Positions 50,373-62,248 are shown, counted from the stretch's first letter. The stretch is 64,000 bases of DNA from Segatella copri DSM 18205 (GCF_025151535.1 NZ_CP102288.1:1452501-1516500), one strand, 5' to 3'. The notes: a model not told the origin generated them from the letters alone. Numbers and translations are program-made.

Positions 50373-51413
50373 ATGAAGAAAAAGATACTTTTCATCATGA
50401 ATCCGATTTCAGGAACAGCCAGCAAGGCGGCAGTTCCCAGTCTGATAGATTCTGTTTTGGACAAAGAGCTTTTTGAGTACGAGATAAGAATGACTGAAAG
50501 AGCTGGGCACGCTTCGGAAATTGCTACCGAAGCGAAGAACAACCATGTAGATGTGGTTGTGGCGGTTGGTGGCGACGGAACCGTCAACGAGGTGGCCCGC
50601 TCACTGGTTCACTCCGATACTGCCCTCGGCATTCTGCCTTGCGGTTCGGGCAACGGATTGGCAAGACATCTGCTGCTCCCGATGAACCTGAAGAAATGCA
50701 TAGAGGTCATCAACCAATGCCAGATTAGAGATCTGGATTATGGTGTCATCAACGACCACCCGTTCTTCTGCACCTGCGGCATGGGCTTTGACGCTTTCGT
50801 CAGCATGAAGTTTGCCGAGAGCGGCAAGCGTGGTCCTATCACTTATGCGGAAAATATCCTGCGCGAGGGATTGAAGTATAAGCCTGAGACTTACACGCTG
50901 GAGGACGAGACGGGCACCAAGCAGTATAAGGCGTTCCTCATTTCCTGTGCCAACGCATCTCAGTATGGCAACAATGCCTATATTGCCCCTCAAGCATCCA
51001 TGAGCGACGGTTTGATGGATGTCGTCATCATGGAACCATTCGATGTAATCGAGGCGCCTCAGGTAAGTTTCGACATGTTCAACAAGACGTTGGACAAGAA
51101 TTCGAAGATCAAGTCGTTCCGCTGCAAGAAGCTCCATATCACCCGCAGTCAGCCAGGCGTAATCCATTATGATGGCGACCCTGTGATGACGGGGGCAGAG
51201 ATTGATGTTCACCTGGAAGAAAAAGGCATCAAGATGCTGGTGAACCCGTTTGCCAACAAGAACGACCGCAAGCCGAACATGATTCAGTCTGCCTTTGCCG
51301 ATTTCTTCAACGACTTCAATGCCGTGCGCGATGATATTCAGAAAGACATCCAGCGCCAGAGCAAAAGAGTAGAAGCTATCAGCAAACTGGTACAGAAGAA
51401 GCTGAACCTTTAA
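50373..51413 (+). CDS. YegS/DagK-family lipid kinase
   Basis: A 346-residue kinase related to diacylglycerol and sphingosine kinases. The glycine-rich nucleotide site VVVAVGGDGTVNEVARSL is near residue 62, followed by LGILPCGSGNGLARHL near 89. The catalytic-type residues are in GMGFDAFVS near 134 and LMDVVIMEP near 211. A charged C-terminal extension of about 50 residues is predicted to be helical. The substrate is a lipid; diacylglycerol is the default, but the divergent serine palmitoyltransferase suggests a sphingoid base or ceramide is possible. Confidence 0.88.
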   Translation: MKKKILFIMNPISGTASKAAVPSLIDSVLDKELFEYEIRMTERAGHASEIATEAKNNHVDVVVAVGGDGTVNEVARSLVHSDTALGILPCGSGNGLARHLLLPMNLKKCIEVINQCQIRDLDYGVINDHPFFCTCGMGFDAFVSMKFAESGKRGPITYAENILREGLKYKPETYTLEDETGTKQYKAFLISCANASQYGNNAYIAPQASMSDGLMDVVIMEPFDVIEAPQVSFDMFNKTLDKNSKIKSFRCKKLHITRSQPGVIHYDGDPVMTGAEIDVHLEEKGIKMLVNPFANKNDRKPNMIQSAFADFFNDFNAVRDDIQKDIQRQSKRVEAISKLVQKKLNL

Positions 51414-51417
51414 TACA

Positions 51418-51488
51418 ATGTTGAATGTTGAGTGTTGAATTTAGAGGGAGTGTTCATTCAACACTCAACACTCAACATTCAACACTCC
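51418..51488. repeat. inverted pair of period-7 arrays between convergent genes
   Basis: TGTTGAA/TGTTGAG units (51418-51442) pair with ATTCAAC/ACTCAAC units (51456-51488). The result is a long hairpin that may end transcription from both sides. Confidence 0.85.
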
Positions 51489-52231
51489 TAGAAAAGATAG
51501 AATTCTTCCGTTATTTTCCTATACCATTCCGAGCGGTTTCCCTGCGAATCCATCATCGTTTCAACATGCTCTTCATAAGGCAAAATGCGATGCTTGGCAA
51601 AACTCAATATAAAGCGCTTGGGCTGCTTGCGCTCTACCGTCTTTACACCACACTTCCGTATAAGATAAAAACCTAATATGCAAGACTCTGCAACAAACTG
51701 CTCCACTACTTCTACGGGAACAATTGCAGAGAAAATACCGTCATCAGAAAGCAGCCGTTTTACACCCGCAAACAAATCGCGGAACGGAAGACTGTCCGTA
51801 TGTCTCGCCATCGTCCTCTTACTGTCCGGATTTTTTAAGCTATCTACAAAGAACGGAGGATTGCTCACTATCGCATCAAAAACACCGGCAGCCTTCAAAC
51901 CATCAGCAGTTTCCAAAGCCTCAGCAGCTTCCGAAGTTCCCCCGAAATCCTGCAGTCTGCAGCATTCTATTTCCACCCTGTCGCGAAACGGACTTGCCAT
52001 CACATTTTCCCTCGCCTGTCCGCAGGCATCAGCATCCATATCAATCCCCACTACCTCAGCCTCAGGAAAACGCTGCGCCATCATGAGCGAAATCAGTCCC
52101 GTTCCGGAACCAATGTCCAGAATCCGCCTGCCACCTTGCGCCCATGCACCCAGCAAAACGCCGTCAGTTCCCACTTTCATGGCACAACGGTCTTGCTCTA
52201 TCTCAAACTGTTTAAATCGAAAATTACCCAT
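51488..52231 (-). CDS. trmN6: tRNA1(Val) (adenine(37)-N6)-methyltransferase
   Basis: A 247-residue SAM-dependent methyltransferase. The SAM motif ILDIGSGTGLISLMMAQRF (about 37-55), EVVGIDMDADAC (about 58) and the adenine-N6 signature DAIVSNPPFFVDS (about 119) are all present. It methylates A37 of a valine tRNA in the E. coli YfiC model. Length fits. The N-terminal FRFKQFEIEQDRCAMKVGTDGVLLG is typical. It is convergent with the lipid kinase gene. Confidence 0.9.
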   Translation of the reverse strand: MGNFRFKQFEIEQDRCAMKVGTDGVLLGAWAQGGRRILDIGSGTGLISLMMAQRFPEAEVVGIDMDADACGQARENVMASPFRDRVEIECCRLQDFGGTSEAAEALETADGLKAAGVFDAIVSNPPFFVDSLKNPDSKRTMARHTDSLPFRDLFAGVKRLLSDDGIFSAIVPVEVVEQFVAESCILGFYLIRKCGVKTVERKQPKRFILSFAKHRILPYEEHVETMMDSQGNRSEWYRKITEEFYLF

Positions 52232-52421
52232 AAATTCTTCTGTCTCTTTACAGAAGAGAACGAATGCGCCGCCGATTTATTTTATCGCAAGCAGCAGAAA
52301 TTGCCACTTCCACCTGCAAAAGCAGCTACTTACATCTATAAAAACGGGTACTAATATATAGAAAAAGCAATTTTATTATTAAATAATCTATCATCTTCCA
52401 CGATATTTCATAAAAAATGAG

Positions 52422-52429
52422 TACCTTTG
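52422..52429 (+). promoter_or_regulatory. -7 element of the lon operon
   Basis: TACCTTTG, 25 bp before the ATG at 52455. The -33 region is weak. Confidence 0.6.
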
Positions 52430-52454
52430 CACGGAAAATAGAAATCATAACAAA

Positions 52455-54920
52455 ATGGATAATAGAAGAACAAGTACCCGAATACAAATGATTGCAGATT
52501 ACGAGGGCGACCCGAAAACCCTGATTGAAGACCAGGAAGAAGGCTTGTACCCTACCCTCTGCATGCGAGATATTGTAGTTTTCCCAACCAACATGACCCC
52601 TATCGTTGTGGGCAGAAAGGAAAGTCTGAATCTCGTCCGGATGCTGGAAAAGAAACCAGACACCATATTCTGCGTATTCTGTCAGAAGAACAAAGATACA
52701 GAATCGCCCTACGAAGAAGACCTCTACCCTGTAGGTGTCTTCGCCAAACTCATCAAGGTTATCAAGATGCCTGGCACAGAGCAGATGAGCATCATCATCC
52801 AGGGTCTGGGCAGATGTCAGATGAAACATCTCGTTCAAAAAGAGCCTTACACAGTAATTGACGTAAAAAGTCTTCCGGAGAAATGGCCTGACGAGAACAA
52901 CGATGAACTCTTCAGAATGCTCTACGAGAACTTCCATTACGAAGCGACAGACTATATCAAATCAAACGCCAACTATACTGATGAGGCCATCCAGGCCATC
53001 AACGAACTCTCGAGCATTCACATGCAGTGCAACTTCATGTGCTCCCTCCTCCCTTTCTCCATCGAGGATAAAATCAAGATGCTGAAAGAGGAAAATCTCA
53101 GCGAGCGCATCATGATTGCCATCAGATCCCTGAACAAGGTGCGCCATCTGCTACGCATCCAGACTGAGATTGAGAACAAAACCCACTACGACCTCGATGA
53201 ACAGCAGAAGGAATACTTCCTCAAGCAGCAGATCAAGAACATCAGGGAAGAACTGGGAGAAGGCAACGCCAGTCCGGAGAAGAAGGAGATTCTGGAGAAG
53301 GCGAAAAAGAAGAACTGGAGCGAAGAGACAGCCAAAATCTTCAAGAAAGAAATTGCCAAGCTCGACACCCTGAACCCGCAGAGTCCTGACTATTCGATAC
53401 AGATAGGATTCCTGCAGACCATGGTAGATTTGCCTTGGAACTCCTACACCCAGGACGACCTCAGTCTGACCCGTGCCAAGCGCATTCTGAACCACGACCA
53501 CTACGGCATGGAGAATGTGAAGGAGCGCATCCTGGAATTCCTCGCCGTAAGAGCACTGAACGGCGGCGGCAAGAGTCCTATCCTCTGCCTCTACGGTCCT
53601 CCGGGCGTAGGAAAGACCAGTCTGGGCAAGAGCATCGCAGCAGCCATGAAGCGCAAGTATGTACGCATGTCGCTGGGCGGTCTGCACGATGAAGCCGAAA
53701 TCCGCGGTCACCGCCGCACCTATGTGGGAGCCATGCCGGGCCGCATCATCAAGAACATGCTGAAGGCAGGCAGCAGCAATCCGGTCTTCATCCTCGACGA
53801 GATTGACAAGGTGGCGCAGAGCAATTTCAACGGCGACCCTGCATCAGCCCTGCTCGAAGTGCTGGACCCGGAACAGAACAATGCCTTCCACGACAATTAT
53901 CTCGATATGGATTACGACCTCTCCAAGGTACTCTTCATCGCCACAGCCAATGACCTGAGCGTCATTCCGCGTCCGCTCCTCGACCGTATGGAGCTGATAG
54001 AAGTAGGCGGCTACATCACCGAAGAGAAGACAGAGATTGCCAAGCGCCACCTCGTACCGGAAGAGCTGGAAAGCACCGGACTCGACAAGGTTTCGCCGAA
54101 GGTAAGCTTCAACAAGAATGCCCTCGAGTTCATCATCGAGCACTATACCCGGGAGAGCGGCGTAAGACAGCTGAAGAAGCAGATTGACAAGAGTCTGCGC
54201 AAGATGGCTTACAAACTGGCCTGCGACCAGGAGCTGAAAAACTACACCATCACCCCTGCCGAAGTAAAAGACCTGCTGGGCAATCCGCCGTTCAACCGCG
54301 ACATCTACCAGGGCAACGACTATGCAGGAGTAGTAACCGGACTTGCCTGGACCTCAGTGGGCGGCGAAATCCTCTACATCGAAACCTCGCTCAGCAAGGG
54401 CAAGGCAGGCAAACTCACCCTGACCGGAAACCTGGGCGACGTGATGAAGGAATCAGCCATCATCGCACTGGAATACGTCAAGTCGCACATCGACCTGCTG
54501 CAGGTAGACTACCGCATCTTCGAGCAGTGGAACATCCACATCCACGTGCCTGAGGGAGCCACCCCGAAAGACGGTCCTTCTGCCGGAATCACCATCGCCA
54601 CCAGCATCGCCTCTGCCATCACCCAGCGCAAGGTGCGTGCCAACACAGCCATGACCGGCGAGATAACCCTCCGCGGCAAAGTGCTCCCGGTAGGCGGAAT
54701 CAAGGAGAAGATTCTGGCAGCCAAGCGGGCAGGAATCAAGCACATCGTGATGTGCAGGGAGAACCAGAAGAACGTAGAGGAAATACCGGAGAAATATCTC
54801 AAGGGCGTAGACTTCCACTATGTAGAGAATGTGGCTGACGTCTGGCAGTTCGCGCTGACCGACGAGAAGGTGAAAAACCCTACAGACTTCAGCATTGAGG
54901 AAAATGATAAAAAAGAATAG
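52455..54920 (+). CDS. lon: ATP-dependent Lon protease
   Basis: An 821-residue cytosolic protease. The N-terminal substrate domain spans about 30-240 and a coiled-coil about 245-310. Walker [12 protein letters not shown] is near residue 386, Walker [10 protein letters not shown] near 444, and the proteolytic Ser-Lys dyad in [13 protein letters not shown] (about 711) and [17 protein letters not shown] (about 747). Length is typical. It leads an operon in which tgt follows after 2 bp and the LptF-type gene after 13 bp. Confidence 0.97.
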   Translation: MDNRRTSTRIQMIADYEGDPKTLIEDQEEGLYPTLCMRDIVVFPTNMTPIVVGRKESLNLVRMLEKKPDTIFCVFCQKNKDTESPYEEDLYPVGVFAKLIKVIKMPGTEQMSIIIQGLGRCQMKHLVQKEPYTVIDVKSLPEKWPDENNDELFRMLYENFHYEATDYIKSNANYTDEAIQAINELSSIHMQCNFMCSLLPFSIEDKIKMLKEENLSERIMIAIRSLNKVRHLLRIQTEIENKTHYDLDEQQKEYFLKQQIKNIREELGEGNASPEKKEILEKAKKKNWSEETAKIFKKEIAKLDTLNPQSPDYSIQIGFLQTMVDLPWNSYTQDDLSLTRAKRILNHDHYGMENVKERILEFLAVRALNGGGKSPILCLYGPPGVGKTSLGKSIAAAMKRKYVRMSLGGLHDEAEIRGHRRTYVGAMPGRIIKNMLKAGSSNPVFILDEIDKVAQSNFNGDPASALLEVLDPEQNNAFHDNYLDMDYDLSKVLFIATANDLSVIPRPLLDRMELIEVGGYITEEKTEIAKRHLVPEELESTGLDKVSPKVSFNKNALEFIIEHYTRESGVRQLKKQIDKSLRKMAYKLACDQELKNYTITPAEVKDLLGNPPFNRDIYQGNDYAGVVTGLAWTSVGGEILYIETSLSKGKAGKLTLTGNLGDVMKESAIIALEYVKSHIDLLQVDYRIFEQWNIHIHVPEGATPKDGPSAGITIATSIASAITQRKVRANTAMTGEITLRGKVLPVGGIKEKILAAKRAGIKHIVMCRENQKNVEEIPEKYLKGVDFHYVENVADVWQFALTDEKVKNPTDFSIEENDKKE

Positions 54921-54922
54921 AA

Positions 54923-56050
54923 ATGAAATTTGAATTACAAGTAACAGATAAAGCGAGCGATGCGCGTACAGGCATCATCACCACCGACCACGGACAGATC
55001 AAGACCCCAATCTTCATGCCCGTAGGAACCGTAGGAAGCGTGAAGGGCGTCCACTTCGAGGAACTCAAGAAGCAGGTCATGGCACAGATTATCCTCGGAA
55101 ATACCTATCACCTCTACCTGCGCCCAGGTCTTGACGTCATCAGGGCAGCAGGCGGATTGCACAAGTTCAACGGCTGGGACCGTCCTATCCTCACCGACAG
55201 CGGCGGCTTCCAGGTCTTCTCGCTCACCGGCATCCGCAAGCTCAAGGAAGAAGGCTGCGAGTTCCGCTCCCACATCGACGGCAGCAAGCACTTCTTTACA
55301 CCGGAGAATGTAATGGACACCGAGCGCATCATCGGAGCCGACATCATGATGGCCTTCGATGAATGTCCACCGGGACAGAGCGATTACCAGTACGCCAAGA
55401 ACAGCCTCATGCTCACCCAGCGCTGGCTAGACCGCTGCATCAAGCGGTTCAACGAAACCGAGCCCCTCTACGGCTATCAGCAGAGCCTCTTCCCTATCGT
55501 TCAGGGCTGCACCTTCCCGGACCTGCGCCGCGAAGCAGCCAAATACATTGCCGACAAGGGAGCCGACGGAAATGCCATCGGCGGACTTGCCGTAGGAGAG
55601 CCTACCGAGGTGATGTATGAGATGATAGAAGTAGTGAACGAAATCCTGCCGAAAGACAAGCCGAGATATCTGATGGGCGTAGGAACCCCGCAGAACATCC
55701 TCGAAGCCATCGAGCGCGGCGTAGACATGTTCGACTGCGTAATGCCGACCCGCAACGGCCGCAACGCCATGCTCTTCACCTATCAGGGCACGATGAACAT
55801 GCGCAACAAGAAGTGGGAGAAAGACTTCAGTCCGGTAGATCCAGACGGCTGCGACATCGACCTCGTAACCACGAAGGCCTACCTCCACCACCTCTTCAAG
55901 GCCCAGGAGCTGCTGGCGATGCAGATAGCCAGCATCCACAACCTCTCTTTCTATCTGCGCCTCGTGACCGATGCCCGCCATCATATCGAGCAGGGCGATT
56001 TCGTGGCATGGAAGAATTCCATCATCGACCAGCTTGGCCGAAGAATTTAA
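54923..56050 (+). CDS. tgt: queuine tRNA-ribosyltransferase
   Basis: A 375-residue enzyme that inserts the preQ1 base into tRNAs with GUN anticodons. Catalytic Asp in LTDSGGFQVFSL near residue 91, MAFDECPPG near 145, GLAVGEP near 220 and DMFDCVMPTRNGRN near 268 are all present. The zinc site is reduced: the usual CxCxxC-H cluster is replaced by DGCDIDLVTTKAYLHHLFKAQE, a metal-poor variant seen in some bacterial Tgt proteins. It overlaps no other gene and is 2 bp after lon. Confidence 0.96.
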   Translation: MKFELQVTDKASDARTGIITTDHGQIKTPIFMPVGTVGSVKGVHFEELKKQVMAQIILGNTYHLYLRPGLDVIRAAGGLHKFNGWDRPILTDSGGFQVFSLTGIRKLKEEGCEFRSHIDGSKHFFTPENVMDTERIIGADIMMAFDECPPGQSDYQYAKNSLMLTQRWLDRCIKRFNETEPLYGYQQSLFPIVQGCTFPDLRREAAKYIADKGADGNAIGGLAVGEPTEVMYEMIEVVNEILPKDKPRYLMGVGTPQNILEAIERGVDMFDCVMPTRNGRNAMLFTYQGTMNMRNKKWEKDFSPVDPDGCDIDLVTTKAYLHHLFKAQELLAMQIASIHNLSFYLRLVTDARHHIEQGDFVAWKNSIIDQLGRRI

Positions 56051-56063
56051 GTAAGCAAGCATC

Positions 56064-57305
56064 ATGAAAGATTTTAAGAAAATAAGAAAACACCGCCGGC
56101 TCTACCGCACCGGCCGATGGGCTTCCCGCAAGTTCGGGTGGCTCATCAGGGCTGTGCGCTGGCTGGCTCACAAGCTCCGGTTCCTGCGCATCTTCAGGTT
56201 TCTCTACCCGTTCAGGTACATCAAGAAGCTCGACTGGTACATTATCAAGAAGTTTCTGGGCTACTATTTCTTCTCCATCGCCCTGATCATCTCCATCGCC
56301 ATCGTCTTCGACTTCAACGAGAACCTGTCAAAATTCACAGAGCACCATGCACCGGCGCGCGCAATCATCTTCGATTACTACGCCAACTTCGTGCCCTATT
56401 TTGCCAACCTCTTCAGTGCGCTGTTCGTGTTCGTGGCGGTCATTCTCTTCACCACCAAGCTGGCAAGCAATTCCGAAATCATCGCCATCCTGGCGTCGGG
56501 AGTATCCTTCAAGCGTCTCCTTCGCCCATACATGATTACCTGCGTGCTGCTCTCAGCCCTCTCCTTCGGGCTCTCAGCCTACGTCATTCCCCACGGAACC
56601 GTCATCAGGCAGAACTTCGAGACGATGTACAAGAACAAGAAGAAGAATACCAGTGCCGAGAATGTACAGCTGCAGGTAGACAAGGGAGTGATTGCCTATA
56701 TGCAGCATTACGACAACAGCATGAAACGCGGCTACGGATTCTGTCTCGACAAGTTCCAGGACAAGAAACTCGTAAGCCACCTTACAGCGATGGACATCCA
56801 GTACGACACCATTTCCGACAGCAAGTATCACTGGAAACTGAGCAACTGGAAAATCCGCAAGCTCCAGGGCATGAAGGAGCATATTACGAGCGGAGCGCAG
56901 AAGGACACCATCATCATGATGGAACCTACCGACCTGGTCTATTCCAAGGGTCAGCAGGAAACCTTCACCAGTCCTGAGCTCCGCGATTACATCTCCAAGC
57001 AGATCAACCGCGGTTCGGGCAACGTAGTGCAGTACGAGGTAGAATACCACAAGCGCATCGCCTCTTCCTTCGCCTCGTTCATCCTCACCATCATCGGTGT
57101 CTCCCTCTCAGCCCGCAAGCGCAAGGGCGGCATGGGAGCAGCATTGGGCGTTGGACTTGCGCTGAGTTTCGGCTACATCATGCTGCAGACGGTTTCTGCC
57201 ACCTTCGCCATCCAGGCCAATTTCCCGTCTGTTCTGGCAGCGTGGCTTCCAAACTTCCTCTTCGCCATCGTAGCCTACTTCTGCTACCGCAAGGCACCGA
57301 GGTAA
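56064..57305 (+). CDS. LptF/LptG-family lipopolysaccharide export permease
   Basis: A 413-residue inner-membrane protein of the LptF/G type. After a basic N-terminus of about 60 residues, the first span is YIIKKFLGYYFFSIALIISIAIVFDFNEN. Two further spans surround FVPYFANLFSALFVFVAVILF and SFKRLLRPYMITCVLLSAL. A periplasmic beta-jellyroll of about residues 170-320 is followed by three C-terminal spans. It helps move LPS out of the inner membrane with LptB. The third gene of the lon-tgt operon. Confidence 0.92.
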   Translation: MKDFKKIRKHRRLYRTGRWASRKFGWLIRAVRWLAHKLRFLRIFRFLYPFRYIKKLDWYIIKKFLGYYFFSIALIISIAIVFDFNENLSKFTEHHAPARAIIFDYYANFVPYFANLFSALFVFVAVILFTTKLASNSEIIAILASGVSFKRLLRPYMITCVLLSALSFGLSAYVIPHGTVIRQNFETMYKNKKKNTSAENVQLQVDKGVIAYMQHYDNSMKRGYGFCLDKFQDKKLVSHLTAMDIQYDTISDSKYHWKLSNWKIRKLQGMKEHITSGAQKDTIIMMEPTDLVYSKGQQETFTSPELRDYISKQINRGSGNVVQYEVEYHKRIASSFASFILTIIGVSLSARKRKGGMGAALGVGLALSFGYIMLQTVSATFAIQANFPSVLAAWLPNFLFAIVAYFCYRKAPR

Positions 57306-57325
57306 TTATCAATTAATAATTAAGA

Positions 57326-57386
57326 GTTTATAGTTTATAGCAGCCGTGCCCTCTATAAACTATAAACCGTAAACTATAAACTATAG
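57326..57386. repeat. inverted pair of period-7 arrays before the helicase gene
   Basis: GTTTATA units (57326-57340) pair with CTATAAA/CCGTAAA units (57353-57386) around a GC-rich loop, just before the ATG at 57392. Confidence 0.85.
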
Positions 57387-57391
57387 AAAGA

Positions 57392-59098
<1,707 letters not shown>

Positions 59099-59106
59099 GT
59101 AAATAA

Positions 59107-59277
59107 CTGAACTTTCGCATTTCAGGAAGTTAAAGGAGTTAAGGAAGTTAAGGAGTTAAGACGTATGTCTTGCTGCTTAAAAACAACGCCAAAAAGACTG
59201 TTGTCTTAACTCCTCAGCGACCGTAGGGAGCGATAACTCCTTTAACTCCTTTAACTTCTGAGCTTGCGAAACTTGAA
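59107..59277 (+). mobile_element. class B terminal-repeat element (copy 6)
   Basis: A 171-bp copy with the left end CTGAACTTTCGCATTTC and the right end GCTTGCGAAACTTGAA. Internal GGAGTTAAGGAAGTTAAGG repeats pair with the CTCCTTTAACTCCTTTAAC side, and the core is AGCGACCGTAGGGAG, as in copy 3. It is flanked by TAAATAA at 59100-59106 and 59278-59284. It lies between the helicase and comEC genes. Confidence 0.85.
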
Positions 59278-59309
59278 TAAATAATCATCTTTTAAAAAAG
59301 GAAAGAGGA

Positions 59310-60611
59310 ATGATGAAAGAGCTACATCTCACCCCGCTCATGACCATCAGCCTCACACTGACGATCGGAATCATCATAGCCAAATGGGGCTATGATGATT
59401 TCAATATGCCCTTTTGGCCCATCATCTCCATCATTTCATGCGCCCTTGGCAGCATCATCTTTTTCCTTACTGAGTCCTTAAGCAAAAAAGCCTACTTCAG
59501 CAGGAGCCACCAGTTTCTCATCTTCTCCCAATGCGTGATGATTCATTTATGCATCCTGAGCCTTGGGGCTTTTCTTACCTGTAAGCAAATAGCTGATTCC
59601 CAAACCTCTACACAACTGAAAAACTGGCAGGAACTGTCTTACCTCACACGGGCAAAAATCAATACCGAACGCTATAAAAGCAATATTGAAAGCAAACTGG
59701 TTTCCCTTCACGTAAAACAGCAAGACTATGCAGTCATCGCAGCCATGGCGCTGGGCGACAAGAGCGCACTCGACTCGAACACCCGAAACAGTTACTCCAT
59801 TTCCGGAGCCAGTCACATCCTGGCAGTAAGCGGACTTCATATAGGCATTATCTTCCAGCTTTTCATCTTTCTGCTAGGCGGCAGAAAGTACTCAGTTTAC
59901 ACCATCATTCTGTCCCTCATCTCCATCTGGACCTACGTTTTTCTCATAGGATTGCCGGCAAGTGCAGTCCGTGCAGCCATCATGCTTTCAGCCTACAGCT
60001 TAAGTTTAGCTTTCCATCGTACCGGTCTGCCGCTCAACACCTTAGCCTCAGCTTATATATTTATGCTCCTCATCAGTCCGCTCTATCTTTTCGAGTTGAG
60101 TTTCCAGCTTTCGTTCCTGGCAGTAGCCTCCATTCTGCTGTTCTTCACACCCCTTTACACCCTCCTCCCCATCCGCAGCCGTTTCATCCGTTGGGCATGG
60201 GGACTCCTTTGCGTTTCACTGGCAGCCCAGATAGGAACCCTTCCGGTCATCGTCTACTCCTTCGGCAGAATATCGTGCTATTCCCTTCTCACCAATTACA
60301 TCGCCATTCCCGCAGCAACCCTCATCCTATATCTTGGAGCAGCCTTAATCCTGTTCTCCCCACTCACGTTATGGGCGCCCATAGCACCGGTTGTCGCCCC
60401 ACTCATCAGCCTTACATCAGGCGCCCTGACCAGCATCACCCAGTTTTTGAATACAGCCATAAAACTGATCAGCATGCTGCCTGGAGCAAGCATCGAAAAC
60501 GTAAAAATCAGTCTGCCTCAGGTAATCGGTCTCTACGCTATCATCCTGCTTGTTTATGCCCTATGGCGCAGGATAGATAAACAGAAGTCGTCAGAATGCA
60601 AGATTCCCTGA
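59310..60611 (+). CDS. ComEC/Rec2-family protein, membrane part only
   Basis: A 433-residue membrane protein with the Competence domain. Residues about 40-130 are a DUF4131-like external region, and SGASHILAVSGLHIGIIFQLFIFLL near 168 and LIGLPASAVRAAIMLSAYSLSLAFHRTGLPLN near 210 are the core family motifs, followed by about eight hydrophobic spans. The metallo-beta-lactamase part of full ComEC (about 700 residues) is absent, and no separate copy is seen. DNA uptake is the general role; short versions may still form the channel. Confidence 0.85.
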   Translation: MMKELHLTPLMTISLTLTIGIIIAKWGYDDFNMPFWPIISIISCALGSIIFFLTESLSKKAYFSRSHQFLIFSQCVMIHLCILSLGAFLTCKQIADSQTSTQLKNWQELSYLTRAKINTERYKSNIESKLVSLHVKQQDYAVIAAMALGDKSALDSNTRNSYSISGASHILAVSGLHIGIIFQLFIFLLGGRKYSVYTIILSLISIWTYVFLIGLPASAVRAAIMLSAYSLSLAFHRTGLPLNTLASAYIFMLLISPLYLFELSFQLSFLAVASILLFFTPLYTLLPIRSRFIRWAWGLLCVSLAAQIGTLPVIVYSFGRISCYSLLTNYIAIPAATLILYLGAALILFSPLTLWAPIAPVVAPLISLTSGALTSITQFLNTAIKLISMLPGASIENVKISLPQVIGLYAIILLVYALWRRIDKQKSSECKIP

Positions 60612-60749
60612 AACAGAAATAAAGGCTTAAACCCCGAAAAACGTCTCTTATATAATAAGGTGTGCGTACACAAAAGCGCTACAAATCGTGATTAAGAATG
60701 TTAAAAAATAACTTTTTTCTACTTTTTCTGCATTTTTTCTTTCTTTTTG

Positions 60750-60780
60750 TTGGTGTTTTCGAGAAAAACATGTATCTTTG
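60750..60780 (+). promoter_or_regulatory. promoter of the glutamate dehydrogenase gene
   Basis: TTGG (60750-60753), 19 bp, TATCTTTG (60773-60780), 52 bp before the ATG. Confidence 0.75.
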
Positions 60781-60831
60781 CAAGCAGAAATAAAGAAGTA
60801 AGAATTTAAACACAATAAAAGATTAAAGATT

Positions 60832-62166
60832 ATGAAAGCATCAGAAGTAATCGCGAATCTCCAAAGAAGATTCCCAAACGAGCCTGAGTACATTCAGGCA
60901 GTTAGTCAGGTTCTCGGTACTATCGAGGAAGAGTACAACAAGCACCCAGAGTTTGAGAAGGCAAACCTCATCGAGCGTCTCTGCATTCCAGACCGCATCA
61001 TCCAGTTCCGCGTATCTTGGGTAGATGATAAGGGCAACGTACAGACTAACATGGGTTACCGCGTACAGCACAACAACGCGATTGGCCCTTACAAGGGAGG
61101 TCTTCGCTACCATAAGTCAGTAAACTTGGGTATTTTGAAGTTCTTGGCTTTCGAGCAGACATTCAAGAACTCTCTTACAACTCTCCCAATGGGTGGTGCT
61201 AAGGGTGGTTCCGACTTCTCTCCACGTGGCAAGAGCAACAACGAGGTAATGCGTTTCTGCCAGGCTTTCATGACAGAGCTTTACCGTCACATGGGTCCAG
61301 ACGAGGATGTTCCAGCTGGTGACATCGGTGTAGGTGGCCGTGAGGTAGGTTACCTCTTCGGAATGTACAAGAAGTTGACACACCAGTTCCAGGGCGTCTT
61401 GACCGGTAAGGGTCAGGAGTTCGGCGGTTCATTGATCCGTCCTGAGGCTACAGGTTACGGTAACGTATACTTCCTCTGCAACATGCTCGCTACCAAGGGT
61501 ATTGACATCAAGGGCAAGACTGTTTTGGTTTCAGGTTCAGGTAATGTAGCCCAGTACACTATGGAGAAGTTGCTCCAGTTGGGTGCTAAGCCAGTTACAT
61601 GTTCAGATTCAGACGGTTACATCTACGACCCAGACGGAATCGACCGCGAGAAGCTCGATTACATCATGGAGCTCAAGAACGTCGAGCGTGGCCGTATCAA
61701 GGAATATGCAGAGAAGTATGGTGTAAAATATGTTGCAGGTGCTAAGCCTTGGTTTGAGAAGGCAGACATCGCTCTCCCATCAGCTACTCAGAACGAAATC
61801 AACGAGGAGGCAGCCAAGGCTCTCATCGCCAACGGCGTAATCGCAGTAAGCGAGGGTGCTAACATGCCTTCTACTCCAGAGGCTATCAAGGTATTCCAGG
61901 ATGCTAAGATTCTCTACTCTCCAGGTAAGGCAGCCAACGCAGGTGGTGTTGCAGTATCAGGTCTTGAGATGAGCCAGAACTCAGAGCGTCTGAAGTGGTC
62001 TCGTGAGGAGGTTGATGCTAAGCTCCACGACATCATGAACGATATTCACGCAAACTGCGTGAAGTATGGTACAGAGCCAGACGGTTACGTAAATTACGTA
62101 AAGGGTGCAAACGTAGCCGGCTTCCTGAAGGTAGCTAAGGCTATGATGGCTCAGGGCATTGTATAA
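60832..62166 (+). CDS. gdhA: NADP-specific glutamate dehydrogenase
   Basis: A 444-residue hexameric enzyme of ammonium assimilation. GYRVQHNNAIGPYKGGLRYH near residue 83, the catalytic lysine in LPMGGAKGGSDF near 125, SGSGNVAQYTMEK near 238 and ANAGGVAVSGLEMSQNS near 378 match family 1 glutamate dehydrogenases of about 445 residues. T- and A-ending codons are somewhat more frequent than in neighbours, as in highly expressed genes here. It has its own promoter and terminator. Confidence 0.97.
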   Translation: MKASEVIANLQRRFPNEPEYIQAVSQVLGTIEEEYNKHPEFEKANLIERLCIPDRIIQFRVSWVDDKGNVQTNMGYRVQHNNAIGPYKGGLRYHKSVNLGILKFLAFEQTFKNSLTTLPMGGAKGGSDFSPRGKSNNEVMRFCQAFMTELYRHMGPDEDVPAGDIGVGGREVGYLFGMYKKLTHQFQGVLTGKGQEFGGSLIRPEATGYGNVYFLCNMLATKGIDIKGKTVLVSGSGNVAQYTMEKLLQLGAKPVTCSDSDGYIYDPDGIDREKLDYIMELKNVERGRIKEYAEKYGVKYVAGAKPWFEKADIALPSATQNEINEEAAKALIANGVIAVSEGANMPSTPEAIKVFQDAKILYSPGKAANAGGVAVSGLEMSQNSERLKWSREEVDAKLHDIMNDIHANCVKYGTEPDGYVNYVKGANVAGFLKVAKAMMAQGIV

Positions 62167-62213
62167 GGCTAGAAAATTTACAATAAACACTTAAAAAATT
62201 TAAAATAATAGGA

Positions 62214-62246
62214 AATAGCGGGTCTGTGAAGATCCGCTATTTTTTG
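62214..62246 (+). terminator. terminator after gdhA
   Basis: A 12-bp stem with one mismatch (AATAGCGGGTCT / AGATCCGCTATT) and a GTGA loop is followed by TTTTTTG. Confidence 0.9.
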
Positions 62247-62248
62247 TT

